NCBI GenBank assembly: GCA_031987425.1
Contig: DALZZL010000148.1
Location: 1 to 9,023, forward strand
Source of the DNA: Stenotrophomonas_A sp002429615
GTDB lineage: Bacteria; Pseudomonadota; Gammaproteobacteria; Xanthomonadales; Xanthomonadaceae
Direction of reading: 5' to 3'
Length of the DNA stretch: 9,023 nt
Part shown: in pieces, positions 1 to 7,210 of the stretch
Layout of the letters: the number at the start of each line of letters is the position of its first letter
How positions within the stretch are numbered: the stretch's first letter is position 1
Notes under the pieces: model-generated
Told to the model about the DNA's origin: nothing
Databases searched by the model: none
Seen by the model: only the letters and a program-made list of their open reading frames with translations
Program-made: the position numbers and the translations under genes

Positions 1-886
1 AGGCCGCCAGTTCGCGCTCGGCCCGGCGCACGTCCGGCCGCTGCCGCAGCAGCGCCGCGGTGTCACCCAGCGGCAACGCACGTGCGTAGGCCGGCACCGG
101 CTTCGGCACCAGCAGCGCATCCAGCGCGTCGGGCTGCCGCCCCACCAGCACCGCCAGGCGGTGCCGGTACTGCGCCTGCGCCACTTCCAGCAGCGGGATG
201 TCGGCCTCGATCGCCTTCAAGCGCGCACGGCTGCTCTGCACATCCAGTTCACTGCCGGCGCCCAGCTGCCAGCGCGTCTGCGTCAGCTGCTGGGTATCGC
301 GCAGGTTCTCCAGCGTGTGCGTGGCCACGTCGATCCGCTGCTGCACGCCGCGCAGTTCGAAGTAGTTGCGCGCCACCTCGGCGGCCACGGTGACCTGCGC
401 ATCGGCCAGCCCCGCCTGCTCGGCATCGAGGTCGGCACGCGCGGCTTCGGCGGCACGCCGCTGGCGGCCGAACAAGTCCAGCTCCCAGCGCGCATCGAAA
501 CCCAGCGTGTAGCTTTCGCTCAGCACGCGCGGGTTGCCCGGCGTGCCGAGGTCCGGCTGGTTGCGGCGGTCGTAATCGCCCTCGGCGGTGACGTGCGGCA
601 CCTGGTCCAGGCGCCGCTCGACGAACACCGAACGCGCTTCCTTGACCCGCGCCATGGCGATGCGCAGGTCGTGGTTGGCCACCAGCGCGTCGCGCACCAG
701 GCCTTCCAGCACCGGGTCGTCGAACTGCGCCCACCACTGCCCGACCGGGGATTCATGGTTGAACGCCGGGTCCTGCGCGCCCTGCAACACCACATTGGGC
801 GCGGGACTGGCCTTGTAGTCCGGGCCGACCGCACAGCCGGCCAGGACGACCGCGGCGATTGCCGCGGTCAATGCCTGTCGGATCAT
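1..886 (-). CDS. smeX: SmeX-like outer membrane efflux channel lipoprotein (NodT/OprN family), 3' end cut by the window edge
   Basis: Outer membrane factor that would complete the SmeV-SmeW tripartite pump. Only the first 295 codons are present; family members are about 470-490 residues, so roughly the last 40% lies beyond position 1. The open frame has no stop in the window. The N-terminus MIRQALTAAIAAVVLAGC is a lipoprotein signal with lipobox LAGC, giving acylated Cys18. It is followed by AVGPDY, a hallmark of this family. The first outer-membrane-efflux repeat follows (QWWAQFDDPVLEGLV near residue 50, then a helical stretch). WELDLFGR is near residue 140, and RPDVRRAERELAA, typical of the second repeat, reaches the edge. 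ATG at 886-884 overlaps the smeU2 stop by one base (TGATG), suggesting translational coupling. AGGAG at 902-898 lies 11 nt upstream. A GTG one codon earlier is an alternative start. Family assignment is firm; the symbol rests on operon context. Confidence 0.85.
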   Translation of the reverse strand, partial: MIRQALTAAIAAVVLAGCAVGPDYKASPAPNVVLQGAQDPAFNHESPVGQWWAQFDDPVLEGLVRDALVANHDLRIAMARVKEARSVFVERRLDQVPHVTAEGDYDRRNQPDLGTPGNPRVLSESYTLGFDARWELDLFGRQRRAAEAARADLDAEQAGLADAQVTVAAEVARNYFELRGVQQRIDVATHTLENLRDTQQLTQTRWQLGAGSELDVQSSRARLKAIEADIPLLEVAQAQYRHRLAVLVGRQPDALDALLVPKPVPAYARALPLGDTAALLRQRPDVRRAERELAA

Positions 887-1620
887 CACCACGGCAGCTC
901 CTGTCCGAGGTGGCTGAAGCTGCCGTTCGGGCCGTCGGCGCCGATCAGCGCCATCTCGACGCTGGTCTTGGCCCCTTCCGGAATCTCGATGGCACCTTCG
1001 CCACTGTTCATGTCGGTCTTCACGTAGCCCGGGTGGATGGTGTTGACCTTCACCGGGGTGTCGCGCAGTTCGTAGGCCAGCTGCACGGTCCAGGCATTCA
1101 CCGCGCTCTTGGAGACGTTGTAGGCCGGCACCTTGAAGTCGTAGATCGGCGAGGACGGATCGTTGTGCAGCGCGACCGAGCCAAGGATGCTCGACACGTT
1201 GACGATGCGCCCGGCCGGCGCCGCCTTCAGCAGCGGCAGGAAGGCCTGGGTCACCGCGATCAGCGCGAACAGGTTGGTATCGAAGGTGGTGCGCCAGGTC
1301 TCCAGGGTCTGCTCGGACGGCGCGCGGCCGAACTCGTCGACCAGGATGCCGGCGTTGTTGACCAGGATGTCCAGGCGGCCATAGCGCTCGCGCACTTCGG
1401 CCACGGCGGCGGCGATGCTCTTGCCGTCGGTGACGTCCAGGGCGATGGCATCGACCGGCAGACCCTCGGCCTGCAGCTTGGACGCCGCCTCGGCCGCGCG
1501 TTCGCGGTTGCGGCCGGCCAGCAGCGTGTGCACGCCGGCCTGGGCCAGCTGGCGCACGGTTTCCAGGCCGATGCCGCGGGTGGCACCGGTGACCAGGGCG
1601 ATCTTCTGCGAAGCATTCAT
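886..1620 (-). CDS. smeU2: SmeU2, classical short-chain dehydrogenase/reductase
   Basis: A 244-residue classical SDR, probably a cytoplasmic NAD(P)H-dependent carbonyl or quinone-type reductase; the substrate cannot be read from the sequence. All family signatures are present: TGATRGIG at residues 11-18 (Rossmann glycine motif), Arg37 after the second strand (suggests NADPH preference), NNAG at 88-91, Asn116, NVSS at 141-144 (catalytic Ser), YNVSK at 167-171 (catalytic Tyr167 and Lys171) and HPGYVKTDM at 196-204. I start at the ATG at 1620, not at the in-frame ATG at 1683: MNASQKIALVTG is a normal SDR N-terminus, GAGGAG at 1633-1628 lies 7 nt upstream, and the longer form would run into smeW. 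It lies 31 nt after smeW and overlaps smeX by one base. An SDR inside an RND pump operon is unusual and characteristic of smeU1VWU2X. Published work on S. maltophilia links the operon to relief of redox (menadione) stress; a detoxifying role for this enzyme is inference. Confidence 0.88.
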   Translation of the reverse strand: MNASQKIALVTGATRGIGLETVRQLAQAGVHTLLAGRNRERAAEAASKLQAEGLPVDAIALDVTDGKSIAAAVAEVRERYGRLDILVNNAGILVDEFGRAPSEQTLETWRTTFDTNLFALIAVTQAFLPLLKAAPAGRIVNVSSILGSVALHNDPSSPIYDFKVPAYNVSKSAVNAWTVQLAYELRDTPVKVNTIHPGYVKTDMNSGEGAIEIPEGAKTSVEMALIGADGPNGSFSHLGQELPW

Positions 1621-1651
1621 TGCATGGCTCCTCAAAGGGGGATGTAGGGAA

Positions 1652-4600
1652 TCAGACGTGCTGCGCGTGCGCGTCGGGCGCATGCGAGACCAGCGGGCGC
1701 CCGGCCAGCTTGCGCAGGGCGACGTAGAACACGGGGGTCAGGAACAGGCCGAACAGGGTCACGCCGAGCATACCGGCGAACACCGTGATGCCGGTGGCCG
1801 AACGCACCTCGGCGCCCGCACCATGCGAGAACACCAGCGGCACGGTGCCGGCGATGAACGCGATCGAGGTCATCACGATCGGACGCAGTCGCAGGCGGCA
1901 GGCTTCCAGCGCGGATTCGACGATGCCCTTGCCCTGCAGTTCCAGCTCGCGGGCGAATTCGACGATCAGGATCGCGTTCTTGCACGCCAGGCCCATCAGC
2001 ACCACCAGGCCGACCTGCACGAACACGTTGTTGTCGCCACCGGTGAGCCACACGCCGAACAGCGCCGACAGCAGCGTCATCGGCACGATCAGGATCACCG
2101 CCAGCGGCAGGGTCCAGCTTTCATACAGCGCGGCCAGCACCAGGAAGGCCAGCAGCACCGCCAGCGGGAACACCACCAGCGCGGCCTTGCCCTGGGTCGA
2201 CTGCTGGTAGCTGAGGTCGGTCCATTCGATGCTCATGCCGTTCGGCAACACCTGCTTGGCCAGTTCCTCGACCTTGTGCATCGCCTCGGTGGACGAGAGC
2301 AGGCGCGCATCGGCCTCGCCGGCCAGGTCGGCCGCCGGGTAACCGTTGTAGCGCAGCACCGGGTCCGGGCCATAGGTCTGCTTGATCGTCACCATCGAAC
2401 CGATCGGCACCATCTCGCCGCGATTGTTGCGGGTACGCAGGCGGCCGATGTCCTCGACGTTGTCACGGAACGGTGCGTCGGCCTGGGCGATCACCTGCCA
2501 GGTCCGGCCGAACTGGTTGAAGTCGTTGACGTAGGCCGAACCCAGGTAGGTCTGCAGGGTGTCGAACAGTTCGGTCAGCGACACGCCCTGCGCCTTGGCC
2601 TTGGCGCGGTCCACCTCGGCATCCAGCTGCGGCACGTTGGCCTGGTAGGTGCCGATCGGATACGCCATGCCCGGGGTCTGCGCGATCGCGCCCTGCATGG
2701 TGTTCACCGCATTCTGCAGCGCGCCGTAGCCCAGGTTGCCGCGGTCCTCGATGAACAGCTGGTAGCCGTTGCCGTTGCCCAGGCCGAGGATCGGCGGCGG
2801 CATGAACGAGAACGCCATGCCCTCGCCCAGCCCGGCGACCTTCTGGTTGATCTCGGCGTTGATCTCCAGCGCCGAACGATGCCGCTGCGAGAACGGCTTG
2901 AGCGGCAGGAACACCACGCCGGTGTTGGGCGTATTGGTGAACTGCAGCGCGTTCAGGCCGGGGAACGCGATCGCGTGGTCGACGCCCTCGGTGTGCATGG
3001 CGATGTCGGTGACCTTGCGCAGCAGCGCGTCGGTGCGTTCGATCGACGCGCCTTCCGGCAGCTTCACGCCGGCGATCAGGTACATCTTGTCCTGGGTCGG
3101 GATGAAGCCGCCCGGCACCGCCTTGAACATCAGGCCAGTGACGAGCAGCAGGCCGATGTACACCGCGAACACCAGGCCACGACGGCCGAGGATCTTCGAC
3201 ACCGTGCCCTGGTAGCCATCCGAGCTGCGCTTGAAGAAGCGGTTGAACGGACGGAACACCCAGCCGAACAGGCGGTCGATCAGGCGCGACGGGGCATCCT
3301 TGGGCGCGTCATGCGCACGCAGCAGGCGCGCGGCCAGCGCCGGCGACAGGGTCAGCGAGTTGATCGCCGAGATCACCGTGGAGATGGCGATGGTCACCGC
3401 GAACTGCTTGTAGAACTGGCCGGTCACGCCGGACAGGAACGCCATCGGCACGAACACCGCGCACAGCACCAGCGCGATGGCGATGATCGGCCCGGAGACC
3501 TCCTTCATCGCCTGGTGCGCGGCCGCCAGCGGGCTGAGCCCTTCCTCGATGTTGCGCTCGACGTTCTCCACCACCACGATCGCATCGTCGACCACGATGC
3601 CGATCGCTAGCACCAGGCCGAACAGGGTCAGCGTGTTGATCGAGAAGCCCAGCAGGTACAACGCGGCGAACGTGCCCACCACCGACACCGGCACGGCGAT
3701 CAGCGGAATGATCGAGGCGCGCCAGGTCTGCAGGAACAGGATCACCACCAGCACCACCAGCAGGATCGCCTCCAGCAGGGTATGCACCACCGCGCTGATC
3801 GAATCGCGCACGAAGATCGTGGTGTCGTACACCGCCTCGTACTTCACGTCATCCGGGAAGCGCGACTGCAGCTCGTCCATCTGCGCGATCACCTTGTCGC
3901 GGATGTCCAGCGCATTGGCGCCCGGCGCCTGGAAGATGCCGATGCCGACCGCGTTCTTGCCGTCCAGCTGCGAACGCAGGGTGTAGTCGCCCGCACCCAG
4001 TTCCAGGCGCGCGACGTCGGCCAGGCGCACCACCTCGCCGTCACTGCCGGTCTTGAGGATGATGTCGCCGAACTCCTGTTCGGTGCGCAGCCGGCCCTGG
4101 GCGTTGATCAGGGTCAGGAACTTGCTGTCGGGCATTGGCTCGGCGCCGAGCTGGCCAGCCGAGACCTGCACGTTCTGCTCGCGCATCGCCGCCACCACGT
4201 CGCTGGCGGTGAGGCCGCGCGCGGCCACGCGCTCGGGATCCAGCCAGGCGCGCATGGCGTAGTCGCCGCCACCGAACACCTGCGCGTCGCCCACGCCCTG
4301 GATGCGCGCCAGCGCGTCCTTGACGTGCAGGCGGGCGTAGTTGCGCAAGTACAGCGTGTCGTACTTGCCCTTCGGCGACGTCAGGTGCACGACCATCAGG
4401 AAGGTCGGCGACTGCTTCTGCGTGGTCACGCCCTGGCGGCGCACGTCCTCGGGCAGGCGCGCGTTGGCCTGGGCCACGCGGTTCTGCACCTTGACCGCGG
4501 CGTCGTCCGGGTCGGTGCCGGGGCGGAAGGTGATGGTCATCTGCAGCACGCCGTCGGAGCCGGCGACCGACTTGATGTACATCATGTTCTCGACGCCGTT

Positions 4601-4813
4601 GATCGCTTCTTCAAGCGGCGTGGCGACGGTTTCGGCGATGACCTTGGGGTTGGCGCCCGGGTACACCGTGCGCACCACCACCGAAGGCGGCACCACATCG
4701 GGGTACTCGCCGATCGGCAGCATCGGGATGGCGATCAGGCCCGCGGCGAAGATGATGATCGACAACACCGCGGCGAAGATCGGCCGGTCGATGAAAAATC
4801 TGGAAAAGTCCAT
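1652..4813 (-). CDS. smeW: SmeW, RND (HAE1) multidrug efflux transporter
   Basis: Inner membrane proton/drug antiporter of 1053 residues, normal for the AcrB/MexF family. TM1 is at about residues 11-30, preceded by FFIDRPIF. TM2-TM6 lie at about 340-490. TM4 contains GIVVDDAIVVVENV with Asp409-Asp410, equivalent to the AcrB proton-relay pair D407/D408. The second periplasmic porter loop spans about 565-875 and TM8-TM12 about 876-1035. GLACKNAILIVEFA carries Lys945 (AcrB K940 equivalent) and RLRPIVMTS carries the conserved Arg near 977. The tail is short and His-rich. I start at MDFSRFFIDRP (ATG at 4813), with AAGGA at 4826-4822 8 nt upstream; the in-frame ATG at 4867 adds an untypical Pro-rich stretch. 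SmeVWX is related to Pseudomonas MexEF-OprN, and published substrates are chloramphenicol, quinolones and tetracyclines. It is intact, with no frameshift seen. The closest alternative is another HAE1 pump, but the two SDR neighbours favour SmeW. Confidence 0.93.
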   Translation of the reverse strand: MDFSRFFIDRPIFAAVLSIIIFAAGLIAIPMLPIGEYPDVVPPSVVVRTVYPGANPKVIAETVATPLEEAINGVENMMYIKSVAGSDGVLQMTITFRPGTDPDDAAVKVQNRVAQANARLPEDVRRQGVTTQKQSPTFLMVVHLTSPKGKYDTLYLRNYARLHVKDALARIQGVGDAQVFGGGDYAMRAWLDPERVAARGLTASDVVAAMREQNVQVSAGQLGAEPMPDSKFLTLINAQGRLRTEQEFGDIILKTGSDGEVVRLADVARLELGAGDYTLRSQLDGKNAVGIGIFQAPGANALDIRDKVIAQMDELQSRFPDDVKYEAVYDTTIFVRDSISAVVHTLLEAILLVVLVVILFLQTWRASIIPLIAVPVSVVGTFAALYLLGFSINTLTLFGLVLAIGIVVDDAIVVVENVERNIEEGLSPLAAAHQAMKEVSGPIIAIALVLCAVFVPMAFLSGVTGQFYKQFAVTIAISTVISAINSLTLSPALAARLLRAHDAPKDAPSRLIDRLFGWVFRPFNRFFKRSSDGYQGTVSKILGRRGLVFAVYIGLLLVTGLMFKAVPGGFIPTQDKMYLIAGVKLPEGASIERTDALLRKVTDIAMHTEGVDHAIAFPGLNALQFTNTPNTGVVFLPLKPFSQRHRSALEINAEINQKVAGLGEGMAFSFMPPPILGLGNGNGYQLFIEDRGNLGYGALQNAVNTMQGAIAQTPGMAYPIGTYQANVPQLDAEVDRAKAKAQGVSLTELFDTLQTYLGSAYVNDFNQFGRTWQVIAQADAPFRDNVEDIGRLRTRNNRGEMVPIGSMVTIKQTYGPDPVLRYNGYPAADLAGEADARLLSSTEAMHKVEELAKQVLPNGMSIEWTDLSYQQSTQGKAALVVFPLAVLLAFLVLAALYESWTLPLAVILIVPMTLLSALFGVWLTGGDNNVFVQVGLVVLMGLACKNAILIVEFARELELQGKGIVESALEACRLRLRPIVMTSIAFIAGTVPLVFSHGAGAEVRSATGITVFAGMLGVTLFGLFLTPVFYVALRKLAGRPLVSHAPDAHAQHV

Positions 4814-4845
4814 GGGGAAGGTCCTTGGGTGGTATGGCCGGCACG

Positions 4846-4862
4846 GCCGATCCGGGATCGGC
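4846..4862 (-). repeat. Inverted repeat in the smeV-smeW intergenic gap, near the smeW ribosome binding site
   Basis: GCCGATCC (4846-4853) and GGATCGGC (4855-4862) are perfect 8-bp complements around one central base. In RNA the likely form is a 6-bp stem with a 5-nt loop. It lies about 20 nt upstream of the smeW Shine-Dalgarno at 4826-4822. No U-tract follows on the minus strand, so it is not an intrinsic terminator. A role in smeW translation or mRNA stability is inference. Confidence 0.55.
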
Positions 4863-4878
4863 GGCAATGCCGGCCCGA

Positions 4879-4902
4879 CGCCGGCCCTCTCAGGGGCCGG
4901 CG
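4879..4902 (-). repeat. GC-rich stem-loop between smeV and smeW, with a second copy of one arm
   Basis: CGCCGGCCC (4879-4887) and GGGCCGGCG (4894-4902) form a perfect 9-bp stem with the 6-nt loop at 4888-4893. The left-arm octamer GCCGGCCC also occurs at 4869-4876, so the right arm could pair with either copy. No U-tract follows on the transcribed strand, which argues against an intrinsic terminator. It sits 31 nt after the smeV stop, in the only sizeable gap of the operon. It may protect the upstream mRNA or lower downstream expression; this is inference. Confidence 0.6.
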
Positions 4903-4933
4903 CGCGGGGACGCGAACTACAGGTGACGCGGGA

Positions 4934-6139
4934 TCAGTTCATCGCGGTCTTGTTGGCCGGCGGCGGTGCCTGCATCGACACCGCCTTGGCGTCGACCGGC
5001 ATGCCCGGCATGAAGATCTTCTGCACGCCGTCGACGATCACGCGGTCGCCAGCGGCCAGGCCGCCGGTGACGATGCGCAGGCCCTCGGCGGTGCGGCCGA
5101 GCTGGACATCGCGGCGCTGGGCCTTGTTGTCCTTGTCCACGACATAGACGTACTTGCGGTCCTGGTCGGTGAGGATGGCCTTGTCGTCCACCAGCACCGC
5201 CTTGAACTCGCCGCTGCCCAGCAGTTGCACGCGCGCGTACAGGCCCGGGGTGAACTGGCGCTGGGCGTTGTCGAGCACCGCGCGCACGCGGATGGTGCCG
5301 GTGCTGCGGGTGACCTGGTTGTCGAGGAAGTCGACGCGGCCACTGTGCGGATAGCCGTCCTCGCCCACCAGGCCGATGCGCACCGGCAGCTGGCCGTCAC
5401 GCTCGCTCGGGCGCTCGCCACTGCGGGCCATCTGGCTGTAACGCAGGAAGGTGCCTTCGTCGGCATCGAAGTAGACGAACACCTTGTCCTGCGAGACCAC
5501 CGTGGTCAGCACGCTGGCGGCATCGCCGGCGCTGACCAGGTTGCCGGCGGTGACCTGCGCGCGCCCGGCACGGCCGTCGATCGGCGCCCGCACGCGGGTC
5601 CAATCGAGGTTGAGGCGCGCGGTTTCCACCGCGGCTTCGGCGGCGAGCACGTCGGCCACGGCCTGGTCGGCGGCGGCCTTGCGCTGCTCCCAGGTCTCGG
5701 TGGAGATCGCCTGCTGGTCGGCCAGCTTGCGCGCACGCGAGGCCTCGCTGCGGCCCAGTTCGGACTGACTGCGCGCACGCACCAGCGCGGCCTGGGCCCG
5801 GTTCAACTCGGCCTTGTAGCTGCGGTCGTCGATGGTGAAGAGCACATCGCCCTTCTTCACTTCCTGGCCTTCGGCGTAGTTGACCTTGTCGATGTAGCCG
5901 GACACGCGCGGGCGCAGCTCGACGCTTTCCACCGGCTCGATGCGGCCGGTGAATTCGTCCCACTGCGAGACCTGCTTGACCAGCACCGGCGCGGCGCCGA
6001 CGGCGGGCGGCGGCGGTGCGCCCTGCTCGGCGGCCTGCGAGCCGCACCCGGCCAGCACCGCGGCGAACACCGCCGCGGCCAGGGCATTGCGCAACGGGGC
6101 GCGGAAGGAAGACAGGAACGGGGTGGCGTTCGTGTTCAT
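4934..6139 (-). CDS. smeV: SmeV, periplasmic membrane fusion protein (RND adaptor lipoprotein)
   Basis: A 401-residue adaptor linking SmeW to SmeX in the periplasm; MexE and AcrA homologues are close to 400. The signal peptide ends in lipobox LAGC, with acylated Cys32. A Pro/Ala linker at about 36-50 follows. The two lipoyl half-motifs are at about 72-108 (VELRPRVSGYIDKVNYAEG, then VKKGDVLFTID) and 181-213 (TRVRAPIDGRAGRAQVTAG). Between them is an Ala/Arg/Glu-rich coiled-coil hairpin (about 108-180). A beta-barrel domain covers about 217-310, with FTPGLYARVQL at 296-306. A membrane-proximal domain covers about 312-385. I use the ATG at 6139, which follows GAGG (6150-6147) at 7 nt and gives a proper signal peptide. 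The in-frame ATG at 6304 adds 55 residues that overlap smeU1 and destroy the signal. The ATGA junction with smeU1 (4-nt overlap) implies translational coupling. smeW follows after 120 nt. Confidence 0.92.
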   Translation of the reverse strand: MNTNATPFLSSFRAPLRNALAAAVFAAVLAGCGSQAAEQGAPPPPAVGAAPVLVKQVSQWDEFTGRIEPVESVELRPRVSGYIDKVNYAEGQEVKKGDVLFTIDDRSYKAELNRAQAALVRARSQSELGRSEASRARKLADQQAISTETWEQRKAAADQAVADVLAAEAAVETARLNLDWTRVRAPIDGRAGRAQVTAGNLVSAGDAASVLTTVVSQDKVFVYFDADEGTFLRYSQMARSGERPSERDGQLPVRIGLVGEDGYPHSGRVDFLDNQVTRSTGTIRVRAVLDNAQRQFTPGLYARVQLLGSGEFKAVLVDDKAILTDQDRKYVYVVDKDNKAQRRDVQLGRTAEGLRIVTGGLAAGDRVIVDGVQKIFMPGMPVDAKAVSMQAPPPANKTAMN

Positions 6140-6903
6140 GGGGAAACCTCGTGGAGGGAGAGGGGGAGAGGAATACCGGCCAGCTTTCCTGCGACCGGCT
6201 GCGAAGCGAGTTTCTTGTCGGTACTGACGATCACCTGCCCGGGTTGGCCACGCCCGGCGAGCAGCGACACCGCGCAACGGCCCACGGCCAGCGGGCTGAA
6301 CCACTCCACGCAGGCCTGCTTCTTGTTCGACGGATCACAGACCGGTTCTTCGACCTGCAGCAGCTGCACGCGCACGCCCAGCGGCTGGGCCTCCTCGTGC
6401 AGCACCTGGGCGAGCATGCGGGTGGCCGAACCGGTGACCGAGGCCTCGCCATGCCCGGCCCAGGGCCGCAGCGCGCAGGGGCTGCCGACCAGCACGTAGC
6501 GGCCGCCGAGATCGGCGAGCAGCGGCAGCAGGTGGCGCGCGGCGGCCAGGTGCGGCAGCAGGTCGCGCTGCAGTCGGCGCAGCAGCTGCGAGGCCGGGCG
6601 GTCGATCAGGCGGCCGCTGCTGAGCGGGCTGCCCAGACTGGCCACCACCGCCGACAGCGGGTGTTCGCGCTCGGCGATACGCGCGGCCAGCGCTTCGGCG
6701 CTGGCGTCATCGGCCACCGAGCCGACCAGGGTGTCCAGACCGGGGGCATCGGCGAAGCGGCGGCGCAGCGCCCGCAGGCGCTCGGCACTGCGGCCCACCG
6801 CCAGCACCCGGCTGCCGGCTTCCAGCAGCGCGGCGATCACGCCGCCGCCCACCGTGCCGGTCCCGCCGAGTACCAGCACCTCCGGCTGGAGTATCCCGTT
6901 CAT
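6136..6903 (-). CDS. smeU1: SmeU1, SDR-like Rossmann protein lacking the catalytic Tyr and Lys
   Basis: A 255-residue cytoplasmic protein with a short-chain dehydrogenase fold. The dinucleotide motif GGTGTVGGG is at residues 13-21, with GRSAERL after the second strand (Arg38, compatible with NADPH). Where classical SDRs have NNAG it has ASLG at 89-92. GSP at 140-142 places Ser141 at the catalytic serine. By eye, its helix ending LGVRV aligns without gaps to a standard SDR helix, and the YxxxK positions are then Ala154 and Gly158. It therefore probably binds a nucleotide but may not catalyse a normal SDR reaction, unlike SmeU2. The start ATG at 6903 has GGGAG (6918-6914) 10 nt upstream. It overlaps smeV by ATGA and shares another ATGA with a small upstream ORF. 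Published work on S. maltophilia names this the first operon gene. An atypical or structural SDR is the main alternative reading. Confidence 0.83.
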   Translation of the reverse strand: MNGILQPEVLVLGGTGTVGGGVIAALLEAGSRVLAVGRSAERLRALRRRFADAPGLDTLVGSVADDASAEALAARIAEREHPLSAVVASLGSPLSSGRLIDRPASQLLRRLQRDLLPHLAAARHLLPLLADLGGRYVLVGSPCALRPWAGHGEASVTGSATRMLAQVLHEEAQPLGVRVQLLQVEEPVCDPSNKKQACVEWFSPLAVGRCAVSLLAGRGQPGQVIVSTDKKLASQPVAGKLAGIPLPLSLHEVSP

Positions 6904-7127
6904 GGGACTTTTACTCCCGGAACCGGGACAATGCGGATGCTGCCCATGCGCCCGTCACGGCGTGCGGCCAGCCGGAACTGGCCACCGCCCTGTCGTTGCG
7001 GTGGCGGGGTGAATTCGCGAAAAGCCTGCGGCTGACGCGCGTTTACATTGAGAGTGACGGGGTCAAAGGCGCCTTCCAGCGCTTCTTTGCGGGAAGGCGG
7101 CAAGCCGAATAGACGACGCAGCCACAT
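6900..7127 (-). CDS. Possible small leader protein (75 residues), unrecognised, overlapping smeU1
   Basis: I do not recognise this protein. It would start MWLRRLFGLPPSRKEALEG and end in VPVPGVKVP: basic, Pro/Arg/Gln-rich, with no Cys and no clear membrane segment or signal peptide. Support for a real gene: an ATG with GAGG (7137-7134) at a good 6-nt spacing; a stop forming a 4-nt ATGA junction with smeU1, the same as smeU1-smeV; and a coding-like base pattern by my hand count (GC about 75%, 52% and 64% at codon positions 1, 2 and 3). Against it: third-position GC is clearly lower than in the neighbours, long open frames arise by chance at this GC content, and the operon is usually described as beginning at smeU1. 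The stop is forced, because smeU1 begins ATGA. It could be a small protein, a leader peptide coupling translation into smeU1, or untranslated leader. Confidence 0.42.
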   Translation of the reverse strand: MWLRRLFGLPPSRKEALEGAFDPVTLNVNARQPQAFREFTPPPQRQGGGQFRLAARRDGRMGSIRIVPVPGVKVP

Positions 7128-7182
7128 GGCGCACCTCGGGGGGGTTCTGGAATGGGCGCCAAGTTACGCCCCGAAGCCGCAC

Positions 7183-7210
7183 TTGATTAGTCCGGATTTA
7201 GGGGAATAAT
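7183..7210 (+). promoter_or_regulatory. Predicted sigma70 promoter of smeRv
   Basis: TTGATT at 7183-7188 matches 4 of 6 bases of the -35 consensus, and AATAAT at 7205-7210 matches 5 of 6 of the -10, with 16 nt between. Transcription would start near 7217, leaving a leader of about 50 nt before the smeRv ATG, with GGAG at 7257-7260. This is the most AT-rich patch in an otherwise GC-rich gap. Seen by eye; not tested. Confidence 0.55.

Noticed and set aside
161..1027. Plus-strand open frame of 288 codons opposite smeX
   Set aside because: The minus strand here has a lipoprotein signal, VGPDY and outer membrane efflux repeats, although its frame has no stop in the window. The plus-strand product has no recognisable features.
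1415..3610. Plus-strand open frame of 731 codons antisense to smeW and smeU2
   Set aside because: Same antisense artefact: biased His/Arg/Gln composition and no motif, opposite a complete RND transporter and SDR.
4814..4933. smeV-smeW gap as an intrinsic terminator or a SMAG (GTAG-headed) repeat
   Set aside because: No U-tract follows either stem on the transcribed strand, and no GTAG head is present at the stem bases.
6140..6304. N-terminal extension of smeV to an ATG at 6304
   Set aside because: It would add 55 Arg/Pro-rich residues ahead of a proper lipoprotein signal and overlap smeU1 by 169 nt. The ATG at 6139 has a good ribosome binding site.
3782..6499. Plus-strand open frame of 905 codons antisense to smeW, smeV and part of smeU1
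   Set aside because: It is a shadow of the strong codon bias of the minus-strand genes in GC-rich DNA. Its product is dominated by His, Arg, Gln, Asp, Val and Ala with no recognisable domain, and the minus strand encodes clear protein families over the same bases.
7138..7144. Run of seven G (C on the operon strand) just upstream of the small ORF's ribosome binding site, as a phase-variation tract
   Set aside because: Seven bases is short for slippage switching and unsurprising at this GC content.
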